This document shows positions 33,206 to 45,300 of a stretch of 64,000 nt of DNA, in pieces; within the stretch, counting starts at the first letter, position 1; the number at the start of each line of letters is the position of its first letter. Below the pieces are notes generated by a model that saw only the letters and a list, made by a program, of their open reading frames with translations, made no database searches and was not told the DNA's origin. The DNA comes from Bursaphelenchus xylophilus. Its lineage: Eukaryota; Nematoda; Chromadorea; Rhabditida; Aphelenchoididae. Both the position numbers and the translations under genes were made by a program. Location of the stretch: the NCBI GenBank assembly GCA_904066235.2, contig CAJFCV020000005.1, positions 11,651,501 to 11,715,500 on the forward strand. The letters run 5' to 3'.

Positions 33206-33851
33206 GGGTGACTGAATTTATGGGTGACGCAGAGTCGGGTGGTGCAGGTTCGGGTGAGAACTTTCGGGTGATCGCAAACTCGGGTAATGCAAAGTCGGGT
33301 GGTGCATATTCGGGTGATGGAATTTTTGTTTTTTTTGAAGGTTTCAATGTCACGTCATAGTTAGTTATGATCATTACAACATCGTCCAGATCACCATAGA
33401 AATTTCCCACTTCAAAATGGTTTCCATTTTTGGATTCCTGATATTCGAAAACCCCAAAACAAATACAGAATTCGGTTTATTCATAAAATTTACAGTAATT
33501 CTTATATTTACTTACAATTAAAACAACAATAGTAATACACACAGAGAATTTTGAACAAAATGGTTTCTATTTTTGGATTCCTGATGGTCGAAAACCCCAA
33601 AAAGCATAAAATTTAAAAAATTTTAAGACTTTAACAAGATTACGCCATATTTAGTAGCCATTAGTACAATATTTTATATTTAGTAGCCTTCAGTGCAATA
33701 TTTTTCATCACCCGAGAATTCCCCCACCCCAAAATTCCATCACCCGAATATGCACCACCCGACTTTGCATCACCCGACTTTGCGATCACCCGAAAGTTCT
33801 CACCCGAACCTGCACCACCCGACTCTGCGTCACCCATAATTTCCTGACCCC
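33206..33851. mobile_element. Foldback element with GGGTGATGCAAAGTCGGGT arms and 8-bp target duplication
   Basis: TGGAGTTA occurs on both sides (33198-33205 and 33852-33859), a clean 8-bp target duplication. The ends GGGTGAC..TTTATGGGTGACGC and GCGTCACCCATAATTTCCTG are inverted. Each arm is made of short repeats of the type TCGGGTGRTGCAAAG. An 8-bp duplication fits hAT-type and a few other DNA transposon superfamilies. Confidence 0.75.
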
Positions 33852-34170
33852 TGGAGTTAGAGGTCGAGACATATCAAAAAATCTCTAAATTTTTGTGATT
33901 CAGAATGTGTAAAATTAGCTGCCTAATTTTGGTTTGTAATGGTGAAAAGAAAACGCCTTCTTGACCAAGTTTTTACCAAATCAAAAGCTTTGTTTTGAGC
34001 TAAGGTAAACCCTGGCATCTTGAAAAGCCTTAAAATATCAAATTTGATTAATAATAAATAGTACACCTTAATTAGTAGTTCCAATATAAAAAAGGGCATT
34101 TTTGAGGTGTTGCGAAAAAAAATCTGAGGATTTTTTCACCGTTACAAACCAAAATTAGGCAACGAACTTT

Positions 34171-34458
34171 TGTAACAGACCCCTCCCTTAGGGGATCGGG
34201 GCTGACCGATGGATTGACTAGCCTTCCGGGCCAGGTATCTCACCGCCTTCCACGTACCCGAGCGGCGTATCCCTTTACTAGACAATACTGAAATATCCAT
34301 ACCAGTTTAACAATTACATTTATTACTTCAAACACAACCGGCCATCTTCATCGCTTTTCCCTCTCTCTTCGATCTTCGATCGAGGCGCTAGGCTTTGGTT
34401 TAGACATGCGCGGTAACTCCGCCTCCGACTTACGTCATCAGCGTCGCTGGCCGCGACA
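34171..34458. mobile_element. Solo LTR of a retrotransposon
   Basis: Begins TGTAACAGACCCCTCCCTTA and ends GCTGGCCGCGACA, i.e. TG...CA, and is flanked by CTTT on both sides (34167-34170 and 34459-34462). It interrupts a palindromic element exactly, which defines its limits. The 4-bp duplication and short length suit a Pao/BEL- or Ty3-type LTR left after recombination. Confidence 0.7.
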
Positions 34459-34542
34459 CTTTTACATATTCAGAATCAGAAAAATTTTGCGATTTTTTTG
34501 ATATGTGTCGACCTGTAACTCCATACCCCATAGAAGTACTTT

Positions 34543-35594
34543 CCTCGGAAAATTTGAGGCGAGACGTTTTAAAAAATCCGTGCAAGTGTCACCGAGATAT
34601 TGAACAATCTTTGCCGCCCTGAGAGAACATAGACGCTTAAAGCAGAAAAACGTTTTTTGGCCATAAGTTTGCCAGTTTTGAGCGGAAAAAATTGATTTGA
34701 TGTAGAAACATTACCCTTTACGGTAAAAATAGGTATGAAACTTTTCGTGCCAAAATTCCCGCCTTATACCATTTTTTTGACCCCAGCATTGGTATCGGAA
34801 CCCCTCCCCCTCCCTGAAAAATCAACATCGCTCCTGACAAAAGATCCAGCCAAAAGAAAAAAAAAACCACCGTATCTTCTTCGGCCGTAGCCAATTTTCT
34901 CGCCCAAAAAACATAAACATAATTTGTCATCCCCGAAAAAAATTCGAAACATTTCTTCGGCCGCCTGTCGAGCCGTTTTTTGCGAGCGACAAACATTTTG
35001 TTTCGTGAAATTCCTCTTTGTCAAAGGGCCAACTGAACCCGGTTTTTTATGAACTGACCGGCTTTTTGCCGGTTCAATTTGCACTGGCGTTTCGTAAAAA
35101 AACCTTGTGACCGGCGGGGGTCCCGAGGCATGTTGCCAAAACAACTACCATACGAAAAGCGCGGCTAAATTCGGCGGACCAGGAAGTGCCAAGTCATGTG
35201 AACGGGTGTGCGAGGAATGGCCGGTGATTTCGACAAAACTGAATTTTGAGGTGTCGAAGATATTGTACTTGGATTGTAGCGCAATCGGGTGACAAAACCT
35301 TTCCTCTGGAGAACAGAGGAAAAGTTTCTACACCCCACGACCACACATGATTATAGTACTACAAAAAGTTAGGCTTGGATCTTTGATTTCCACTATCCAT
35401 GCTTTACGCAGGCCAAAAAACTGCTCATAAAAGAACCGTTATCAGTCCGTCGGGAGAATAATGAACGCAATGTCGCAAATCGTGTCGCTGAAGCGAAAAG
35501 CGATTTATTTCTACCGCGACAATATAGTCTCAAATTTCGCAGCGGCGCAATGAAAAAAAAACTTACGTCGCAGTGATTTTTTTGACAAGGAACG
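34543..35594. other. Interval without a supported gene
   Basis: 34550-34745 is part of the dispersed GAGATATTGAACAATC / GCCAGTTTTGAGCGG repeat. 34750-35340 has overlapping frames on both strands with no motif. The left end of a TATCAGTCCGTCGG MITE lies at about 35440-35510. Confidence 0.4.
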
Positions 35595-37512
35595 TACTTC
35601 TATGTGGTATGGAGTAACAGGCGAGACATACATTAAAAACTCGCAGTTTTTCTGATTCAGAGAATATAAAAATTAGCTGCCTAATTTTGGTTTCTAACGG
35701 TGAAAAAACCTCAAACTTTTCCCGCAACACCACGCAAATGCCTCTTTTTTATATTGGAACTACTAATTATGATGTAGTATTAATCAAACTGGATATTTTA
35801 AGGTTTGTCAAGATGCCAGGGTTTGCTCTAGCTCAAAACAAAGCGTTTGACTTGGCAAAAACTTGGTCAAAAAGGCATTTACGTAATTCTGAGGGCTTTT
35901 TCGCCTTTACAAACCAAAATTAGGCTGCTATCTTTTGGATATTCTGAATGAGAAAAATTTGGCGAACTTTTTGATATATACTCCCCGTACAATGTTTTGA
36001 CCCCCCTCCTAACTCGGTCCAAGGTGTACTAATTCGGACCAAATTTGGTATGTAGTATACTCACAGGCTAGTAACAAAAAATAACATAGCAGGACATACC
36101 TTATAGTTGAATTTCAAAAGCTAGGGGCAATTTTCAAAAATCACCTTAAAAAATCGAGGAAAAAGTTTTGACCCCCTTAAAAAAACGTTAGATATCGCCA
36201 GCGGATGCCACGCAAACTTGTTGTAGTCGACGTCCCATACCTGAATACAGGCTAATATATGGTTTTCCGTTGAATGCTCCGTTGCATTTGAGGATTCAAC
36301 GCGTTAAACCGTTTTTGATGTAGAGCTGCCCAAAATTGTAAAAATCTTGCCCTAGCGCTTTCCTAGAGCTCTAAATTGGGTTTATATTATGTGCTTTAGA
36401 CCTGTATTTACCTTCTCCTTTCAATAAAAGTGCATGGTGGCCTGGCGGTGTAGATTCGGCAGATACCCTCTTGTCATGCCCAGCCTTGGTGAGCCATTTG
36501 CTCTTTGACTCAAGGTCGAGATGTGGTCGTTAGGTCCTCAATGTAATCCTGAGACTCCTAGTTACTCTCAGTAATGTAAAATGTTTTGATTTGACACGTT
36601 TTGTAATGGGTTTCAGTCACCTTAATCTTAAGTATGCCGTTACTGTAGATGACCCCGAGTACTATTACATCCCCACCTCCCATTTGGCGTTTCATACGTC
36701 TCAAATGAGTATGGTAAGTGCTGTAGCGTCTTAAATTACCTGGTCCATCAAATGAAAGCCGTCTTTGGTGGCTAAAAATCCATTTGAAAAACGCGGGTTT
36801 TTCGTTAAGGTGCAGATCGGCGAAGTTGCGCCTGCAAACCATATGAGACCGGTCAGCCGGAGTTTATTCTTTGTTTGAGAGTAACTAGGAGTCTCAGGAT
36901 TACATTGAGGACCTAATAACCACATCTCAACCTTGAGTCAAAGAGCAAATGGCTCACCAAGGCTGGGCATGACAAGAGGGTATCTGCCGAATCTACACCG
37001 TCAGGCCACCACGCACTTTTATCGAAAGGAGAAGGTTAAAACAGGTCTAAATCACATAATATAAACCCAATTTAGAGCTCCAGGAAAGCGCTAGGGCAAG
37101 ATTTTTACCATTTTGGGCACCTCTACATCAAGAACGGTTTAACGCGTTGAATCCTCAAATGCAACGAAGCATTCAACGGAAAACCATATATTAACCTGTG
37201 TTCAGGTATGGGACGTCGATTACAACAAGTTTGCGTGGCATCCGCTGGCGATATCTAACGTTTTTTTAAGAGGGGTCAAAACTTTTTCCTCGATTTTTTA
37301 AGGTGATTTTTGAAAATTGCCCCTAGCTTTTGATATTCAACTATAAGGTAGGTCCAGCTATGTTATTTTTTGTTACTAGCCTGTGAGTATACTACATACC
37401 AAATTTGGTCCGAATTAGTACACCTTGGACCGAGTTAGGAGGGGGGTCAAAACATTGTACGGGGAGTATAAGTCTCCACCTGTAAGTCCATACCCCATAT
37501 AAGTACTTTTCT
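35595..37512. mobile_element. Second copy of the AAGTACTTCTATG palindromic element, interrupted
   Basis: Left part 35595-35980 and right part 37467-37512 share ends and inner blocks (GCCTAATTTTGGTTT) with 33180-34542. The 1486-bp element 35981-37466 is inserted in it. Confidence 0.7.
35981..37466. mobile_element. Tc1/mariner-like palindromic element, CTCCCCGTACAATGTTTTGA ends
   Basis: TA-flanked. The arms (35981-36571 and 36876-37466) are nearly perfect inverted repeats of about 590 bases around a loop of about 300. No transposase is visible. The frames at 36558-36925 lie in the loop and arms and are not supported as genes. Confidence 0.8.
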
Positions 37513-38029
37513 TGTGAAAAATCAACTGCCGTTGTCCTTTGCAAGCGAGAGGTTATGGAAAATGAGGAGGGTCGGTCAGAAAAAACCAGTTACGGCAACA
37601 TTATAAACAACTGCAGCCTTTTTTGTATCTCTGGAATATAACCACCTCTTCAGTAGAAGCAAAATTAATCCCTAGCCCACAGGCCAACATACCAAACCCG
37701 CGAGTGCCCTCACTTCTCACAATTTGTAAAACGCAAGCTATAAATTTTGCATCTTCTCATACAAAAACAAAAACTGCAAACTTCCAAAGATCGCTCACCG
37801 GGAAGCGTATATGGCGCGATAAAAGATGAGAAAACAAATGTTTGCTTCCTTTATACATTCATTACACTCATCCCAGAACTTGGTTGTTTTGACATCCCCA
37901 AACTTGCTGATCAACACGCCAATGATGCATTTCTTCTCCCATTCTTTGTTGTTGTAAACTATTTTTGTTTCAACATTACAGTTTCATAACTTTTCGAGGA
38001 TTTTTTAATGGAAACGGTTTGCAAAGATT
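37513..38029. other. Interval without a gene
   Basis: Open frames at 37623-37989 overlap without recognisable features. Nothing else is seen. Confidence 0.35.
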
Positions 38030-38860
38030 TGGTCCGAAGAGGGAAGTTGACGATAAGGATACCTGGGCCAATGAGGGCGGCAACTATCTTCCTTGAGGGC
38101 GCACCTGGACAAAGAAAGTGCCTTGGCGAAGAGGGCATCCAGGCGGAAAAAGGAAGCATCTCAGCGCATCTTAGCAAAGAGGGTACCTGGGCGAAAAGGG
38201 CACCTAACTTTTTGTAAAGGAGACCTTGCCAAGGGAGAACTTTAGCGAAGAAGACAACCAGTCAAAGAGGGCATGTGATCAAAGCGGGCAGCGTGGCGAA
38301 GAGGGCGCACAACAAATACGGAGCTTGACGAATGGGACACGTTGTAGACGTTACCATATAGACGAAGTGGGAGCTTGGCGAAGAGGGCGCATGAGGAAAA
38401 AACTGTATGGTAAGGGATACCAACTTGAATTTTAGAAGAATGACTTTTTTTGGACTTCCAAATAGGCAAGGGGAGATTTTGATTTTGGGGCAACATTTTC
38501 TTTATTTCTGGCCCGCGGATGTTTTTCCAGACTGAATAATTTTGTAAAAAAATCCGTTTCTGGTCACCTTACCTTGCCACCTTTTAACGGAAAACATCCC
38601 ATCCCCCTTATTTCACTCCCGTGCATCATCCAGGTTCCCTCTTCACCAAGATGCCCGTTCCTCCAAGATGCCCTCTTTGCCAAGGTGACATCTTCTCCAA
38701 GGTGCCTTCTTTACCCGAGTGCCCGGTCCGCTAAGATGTCCATGTCACCACGATGCTCTTCTGGTTAAGGTGACATCTTCACCCAGCCGCTTTCTTTACC
38801 TAGGTGCCCTTCTCTACACAGGTTCTCTCTCCGCCAAAGTCTTCGCCCAGATGCCCTCTT
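38030..38860. repeat. Inverted pair of diverged minisatellites
   Basis: The left half (38080-38400) repeats motifs like GGCGAAGAGGGCACCTGG with a period of about 17-25 bases. The right half (38625-38850) repeats the complement (CCAAGATGCCCTCTTTGCCA). Together they form a loose foldback around an unrelated centre. The frames here change product every unit and look non-coding. Confidence 0.6.
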
Positions 38861-39936
38861 GGGACCCACCAACCGTCGAAACATTGATTACCATGGTATT
38901 TCGACGCAAACTTTTTTTTTACACCCGCTCTTGTTCGTGCGCTAAAAATTGCTGCAACTCGAAACAGCGGAAATGACCGCTGGATTGGAAGGTTTGCAAT
39001 TCCGATCCAATGAACTGAAACTAAATCGAAATGAGAGGATCCCGAATTGCGATGACTTCGGAAATCGAATACAGAAAATGTAAAAAAGTTGTGATGAGGC
39101 GCTCCAGCGAATGGAGTGAACGTTTTTTCGTAGCTGTCACTTTTTTCATGGCGGATTTGCACAGGGGAAGTGCGTCAAGTGCGACGCTCAGATTTTGTTT
39201 AATTTTTGCGCAAAGCTCGGGTAAAGGCAACGTATCAATAGCTGAAAATTTTAGCTCGAGCTTTACAGACGCAACGGAGATATTCACCGATCTTTTTTGG
39301 CGAGAGAGTAGGCAAAATGCAGAGAGCGGTCAGAGAAGGAACAGGCTTTTTGGCCACTTCTTTGAGGGATTTACGCGGAAAAAAATGATTTTTGGGAAAC
39401 CATGGTAAAAATAAAACCTGAAATGAATTTAGCATTCCAGCGGGGAGAGCACATAAAACGCGGAGCGTGGCAAGAGAAAAAAAATTTTGACTACAAATAT
39501 GCCTGTTTCGAGCGGAAAAAATTTATTTTTTGTAGAAACATTACCCACCTACCCATAAACGGTTGAAATTTCCATGAAATTTTTTATGCCAATATCTGTA
39601 AATAGGTTAAAAATCAATTCCTTAAAGTTTTAGCTCGCGATTTGCAGGCGCCGTCGAGATATTGAATGATTTTTGCTGCCGAGAGAATACACTAACGTGG
39701 AGAGCGGTCAGAGAGAAAAACCCTTTTTGGTCACAACTTCGCTAGTTTCGTGCGAAAAAAATTGATTTTTTGAAGAAAAATTACCCACCTACGGTAGAAA
39801 TAAACTGCCATGAAATTTTTAAGGCAAGATTTGCAAAAAAAAGTTCGGCAAAAAATAAAGTTTTCCAAAAATATTGTATTATGTATTATTGTTTATTCTG
39901 AGATCATCTTCGGTAGCTTTAACCTTAACATTGTCT
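38861..39936. other. Dispersed repeats, no gene
   Basis: 39170-39850 holds two overlapping copies of the repeat with GTGCGACGCTCAGATTTTGT, TTAGCTCGCGATTTGCAGG and GAGAGCGGTCAGAGA. The frames at 38800-39162 and 39031-39408 run through it. Confidence 0.5.
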
Positions 39937-40311
39937 TCATACATCATCCAGATGTTGTGTCAGCTTCTGGTATTCCGCCCCTTGTGATTTGGCCCAATCT
40001 CGAACGGCCTTTCTCGCGTCCGGTCCAATCCCTCGTTCTGCCGCTATTTCGATGAATCTCTCGGCTCTAAAAAGAGAGCAAATTCAAAAAACTTCAACGG
40101 CAAAAAAATAAAAAATTAATCTTTCCCTAACTTACTCTTTGCCGAACTTCTTGCTCAGCTGTGCAAGCGAGTAGTACATCAAGAACAGGTAGCAGAGCAG
40201 AAGGAAGTTGACGAAATTCAAAGCAGAAGGGAAAAATAACATCCAAACGTCCGGAGAGTCTTTGTCGTGTAGAACGCAATGTTCCGGCAATGAGTCGAGA
40301 TGAACGGTCAT
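39937..40311 (-). CDS. Small single-pass membrane protein (2 exons, 101 aa)
   Basis: On the complement, exon 1 is 40311-40136 and exon 2 is 40066-39937, joined across a 69-base GT...TTTTTAG intron in phase 2, ending TGA. About residues 28-52 form a hydrophobic helix (WMLFFPSALNFVNFLLLCYL and on), preceded by an acidic segment. The rest is a charged, helix-prone tail (AERFIEIAAERGIG, DARKAVRDWAKSQG). The reading frame stays open upstream of the ATG to a possible acceptor at about 40339, so an additional upstream exon may exist; an ATG-containing open exon lies at 41023-40850 on the same strand, but its phase does not join cleanly. I do not recognise the family. Confidence 0.6.
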
Positions 40312-40415
40312 TTCTTTGAAAGCGACCGGTTGAAAAGACTATGATGGAAATAATGAGATGGCTTTCCAAAAATAACTTTGTTTTGTAGTATTTTTGCCAA
40401 CAGAATTTTTTTTTA

Positions 40416-40610
40416 CAGTGACGGACCAGATACAATGGCAAAAACATACCATTTTTCATCCGGGAAGCATCAAAACTGTGGCAAAATGCTTCCCTCTCCA
40501 AGTGAAAAAGCTTCGTTATGAAGGGCGCCCTTTCATTTTGCCACATTTTTGATACTTCCCGGATGCAAAATGGAACGTCTTTGGCCACTGGATCGGTCCC
40601 CCCCCCCTCC
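40416..40610. mobile_element. Palindromic MITE, CAGTGACGGACC family, shortened
   Basis: Left end CAGTGACGGACCAGATACAA, inner mirror AAATGCTTCCCTC / CATTTTTGATACTTCCCGG. The right end decays into a C-rich run. Confidence 0.7.
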
Positions 40611-40626
40611 CTGCACCTATTGCCTT

Positions 40627-40812
40627 ACTAGCCCTTCCGGAAAGACGTCCGACCGGTTTTTTTTCGTTTTGCAAAGTCATCGCGCAAGCTACAGCCCAAA
40701 AAAGCGTTTTGCACTGTGCAAAAGCATGGAATTGCACAGAGCGAAAAAAGCTTTCGTTTTTTACAGTGCATATTGCCGATTTTAGCCCGGCGACTTTCCG
40801 GAAGGACTAGTA
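40627..40812. mobile_element. MITE, TACTAGCCCTTCCGGAAAG family
   Basis: Inverted ends TACTAGCCCTTCCGGAAAGA and CGACTTTCCGGAAGGACTAG, with TTGCACTGTGC motifs inside, as at 2974-3172. Confidence 0.8.
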
Positions 40813-41355
40813 AGTACCGAAAAGGTCTAAAATTTAAATTTTCCAACCTTGCGATGGGTTTGACTTCACTGTCGCTGATCAATGCATACGATGCACTTTT
40901 CCACAACGCTTCTGCGCCTCCGAACTCCCAAAGCCCTTCAGCCCGAACTCCGATCCTCCTTTGACCTTTTGTGTTGAATAATCCGTTTGTTATTCTAGCC
41001 GGAAAAGGAATGTCTCGCGCCATTGAACCCCTTCAAGTCTCCGCGTCGATCCTTATCTCGGTCGGTGCGAGTCATGCGGTTTTTGCCCTCCGGAAAAGTT
41101 TTTTCGGCAGGGATTTCCCATCGGAAGCGCCGCTATCTGTTAACCTTTCTCGCCGCCGTTTTTATTATCCCAGCCTTTTTTTCGGGGTGTCGGGGTTCAA
41201 TTTGTGATGTTTATTCACTTGAACAATCCGTCGATCGATCCGTTGGTGCTCTGGGAAACGAAACAAACGCGGGGTTATTTATGGGTTCATGGGTGGGAAA
41301 CCAGACATCTTGGCGCGTGATCGGCGGTGTTAGGGTTGTGGCGGCTTGGGAATGA

Positions 41356-42333
41356 ACTTCCGTTTAGTGAAGGAACAAAAAGTTCTGATAATTTTGCATC
41401 GCGTGGCTTTTGTGTCCTTTCTGTCGCACTCTAAAAAAATTATTTATCGCGTGCGAAAAATGGAAAGTTTTTATTAGCATTTTCACAAAGTGCCTGGACG
41501 TCTTTTCGCTTTTGCACAGTGCATCTTGAATTAAGCGACGGGTGACAAATGTCTATGCACTTTTTGAAAATGCATGTTCCTTAGCTTTGAATGGGACGTG
41601 CACTGTGCGAAAACTTTTTTTTGCCTTTTGCATTGTGCGATGGACCTTTTCGGGCTGTCGCTTCCACCCTGACTTTTTTGCACATTGTAAACGCCAAAAA
41701 TCAGAGCAGTGACTTTACGGAAATGGTGGTATATTTTGATTTAGGCTCAATTTTTCTCGACTACTTTTCTATGTATTTTCATCAATCTTCATGTTCAGTT
41801 TTAAAGAAAGAATTTGCTGTTCATATTTTACCCCTGGCTTAGGCTAAAAGAGCTTGATCGAGTAAAAGCAAGAGTAATTTTAGCTGCAAAGCCCTTTATT
41901 AGTAGTCGAGTGACCGCTGCTTTACCCCAAACGTTTGCTGTCAACTCCTCGGTCATTGCGTTGAACCGCATTCCTCCCCATCCCTACGTTGTCTTCGCCC
42001 CACAATCTTCCCCCGCATATCCGCCTTTTGAACCGAGCTCCCCAATCCTCGCTTTCGCCTCATCCTTCCGCTCCCACTCCACGCCTTTTTTTTCCTTCTT
42101 CTTCCAGGTGCGGGGTTGGGTAATGATGATCAGCGAACGCGCGCGTAATCGTGCTCCACGGCGGTTGCGCCTTCGGCTCGGACCGTCCGGCTGGGCTATT
42201 AACTCGATTCGTTTCTTTCTGGGGCTGTAAAAGGAAACCTTTGAACAGGTTCTGCGCGAAACAAACATCTTCCCCCGCACATCATCGTACGCGCACGAAC
42301 GACACGACAGTCCTCGGCTCTTCGACGAATGCC
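41356..42333. other. Upstream region of the BPI/LBP gene
   Basis: 41500-41720 carries TTGCACAGTGC-type MITE remnants. 41900-42330 is C/T-rich with no repeat and probably contains the promoter and 5' leader of the gene starting at 42334; no TATA box stands out. Confidence 0.4.
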
Positions 42334-45300
42334 ATGCGGTCGCTTCTGCTTTTGGTAAGTGAGGCTTGGAATGGGGTTGAAGAGGGGTTGAAGAGAGCGC
42401 CAACCCAGTGCTTTCGCTTTTGTCAAGAAAGGGCTGGAATCGAAAATTAATGCCATCTATCGCTTTAGAAACAAAAATCACCCTCAATTTGATCAATTAT
42501 CAGTCTGTCGGTAAATTAATGAGCCCAATGTCCCTGCCTCGATTGCGTCGCTGGGTGAACAATAATTTGGTTTGGCCGCGACACAATTTTTGGTTTTTTG
42601 GCGGCGATGCGATTGTCGATGCGACAGAGTGTTCATTTTTGCGACAGACTGATGTTAAAAATAGGCTAAAATTTGCACAATCTTAGGTTGAGCAGATTAT
42701 TATTCTATCTATTGTCAGCCAATCAGTCCAACGGAAAAATATTGTGGATTTGCCGCGGCGATGGTGGACGACTCCAAGGCGAGGAAAATCCACGTTATTT
42801 TACAGGCGGACAATAGTGCGCTCTGCCGCTGCGTTGATCGCGAAACAATTCGTTTTCTCGGCGGCGTTGCGATTTTCGATGCGGCAGAGTGCTCATTATT
42901 TTCCCGACTAACTGCTAATGTCATCATATTTGACAAACCAAGCTTTTCTATTTTTGACTCTGTAATTTCAAAAAAAAAATTTTATAATTGGCTGCTTAAA
43001 TGTATTTCTAAAACCGTTGATTTGCAATTTGCAACACCAGCCGGAATATTTAACAATTTTTCTAAACTGCAGTCTCAATCACTCAAAAAAAACCAAAAAA
43101 AAATATGAAAAAACGTATTTTACAACAAAAACAATGGCTTACATTTTCAGCTTGCCTTCTCCACAACTTTTCAAGTGCTCCGCTCCGCGACAACACGAAC
43201 GCCGGTTCATGTTCTCGCTACGACAACGAAGCCAGGAACGAATCGAACGATATCCCTAAAAGAGGTCTATCATCACAACCAAACACTATCGTCAACGCAA
43301 GCTCAGTTCCTGGAGCCGGTTGGGATCCGAGTCCGGTTCAATGAACCGGTGTTTAAAGATGTCGCAAACGTCATGAGTAAGTCGTTACGCATTTTAATAT
43401 TTGGGGGAAAAGTTCTGTGTACGGTATTTTTTATCATAATTTTTTTGTGATGACACACATGATAATAATGTCAGCCTGTCGGGAAAATAATGAGCTCTCT
43501 ATTGCATCGAAAATCACACCGCCGCTGTTCGGTATTTAGATGGAGATGATTTGAAGGATGTTCCATGTTTGGGAGTACTAACAACGCAATTGAAAGTTTC
43601 AATGGCCACTTCAAGCAGAACGTTACGATACGGCAACGGCTATCTCTGATAGATATGGTTCAACGTCTCAATGCGTACCTATCCTCCAAAAGCTTCGAGT
43701 TGGCTGATAATCCCCCTCCTAAGATTCCACCCGTAGCCAGTGAAGACTTGAAAAAAGCATATTAAATATAATATGCGTGCGAATCGACCGCCATGTTCGT
43801 ACTCCAACGGCAACGTAGTCATCATGGCGAGTGACAAACTAGAGACTATCAGCAAGCAAGACATTCTCCACATGCACTTGAAACTGTGGAAGGGTGAATT
43901 TGACGACCTGGAGTCCTATCAAACCCTAAAGGAAGGAGTCTACAAGCTCCGCCGAGAAGATGGTTTTTACAGTTGTTTCTGCCCTCCTTGTCAAAAACAG
44001 CATAAACCAGTGCAAACACGCCATTTTGGTCTACTACAAAGTAAACCTCATTCCTTTCCCTTCCTCAGCTCGTGACCCACACATCGTACAATCGACACGT
44101 CGCTGAAGGACCGGAACAGCTCGGAGGGGTGGAGCATTGTCCCAACATTAGCTGACGATGTTATAACGGCAAAGGTTGAGAATGTCCGAACGGACTTCAG
44201 TGATATCTGCGGCGTTATGGCATCACCGCTTGGCATATCGTTGGGGACAGAATGTGGGAACTGGGGGGCAGAACAGTATAAATTTGGGGGCAGCTTAACA
44301 ATTATTCGTTCGATTCGGTAACCAAAGTCCATTCGTATTTATTTACAGAGAGCGTATTTGCCTACCAAGCACGGAACGCGCGAATTGCGTCGTATCAGCA
44401 ATGCTTTCCGGAAGGCTGCTTCTATTTGCATTCATTTCGGGTTTCTGGCTTCGAAAAGCCGCATGATGTGACCTTATCGCCGGCGGAACCGAACCGGCTG
44501 TTGCTCAAGATCTACTCCTTCGACATTGAGTGAGTGGAAGTACTGTCGCTTTTGTCCAAAGGACTTTTACTGCGACCGTACCCTATTCGTTGGTAGATTT
44601 GCAGAGTAGAAAAAGAACCGCTGACAGTTTCCTTTCAGTATACTCGGCGCTGTTACCGGAAATATCCAAATCCTCTTGAACGTCCCAGTCCTCGGCCAAA
44701 TCATTGTCAACGCCCGCCAAATCACCGTAACCGCGACTTTCGACATTCAAAAAGACCTGCAACGAACACCCTACCTCCATCAGGCCGGCTGCTCGCTGGA
44801 CATGGGCATTGTGAACGCCCAGGTCAACGGAATGGGCCTGATAACCGACTCGGTGAACATCAAGTACAAAAAGGAGATGATTGAGAAGGCGAGGGAGATA
44901 ATTTCGTCGACCGTTTGCTGGAATTTAGAGAAGGCCATTCAGGATCAAGTGAACACAAGGCTGAAGGAAATGCCGAAGCATTTGAGCCTCTATGATTTGA
45001 TGCAATACTTTGATTCGTCGGTAAGTAGAGTCGGGAAAATAGTGAACGCAATGACGAGATTCTACGCAAGCCAAGTTCAGAAAGCCCAATAGACCCTTAT
45101 TTGGATTTTAAAAATGAAGCAAATATCAATAACCTACCAAAAGCCTGTTTTCAGATAGTCAGAGCCGAAGTTCAACCTCGACCGATTGTCGCAAGAGACC
45201 CCAGCATTCAGTTCACGAGATACCGGACACATCTCGCGCCGCGAAGAGGTCTTCATCAGCCAAGACTCAAGAGAGAGACAAAGGGAGTCGCTGCGGTGGT

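Larger units (their letters stand above)
33180..34542. mobile_element. Palindromic element AAGTACTTCCATGGGGTATG, split by two later insertions
   Basis: The ends AGTACTTCCATGGGGTATGG and CCATACCCCATAGAAGTACT are inverted, and inner blocks (TGATTCAGAATGTG, GCCTAATTTTGGTTTGTAA) recur inverted near 34145-34500. Without the insertions at 33206-33851 and 34171-34458 the element is about 420 bp. A second copy, also interrupted, lies at 35595-37512. Confidence 0.75.

Noticed and set aside
41023..41355. Frame with a hydrophobic stretch (YLLTFLAAVFIIPAFF)
   Set aside because: No homology, no splice context, and an equally open frame on the other strand; it may be a chance reading.
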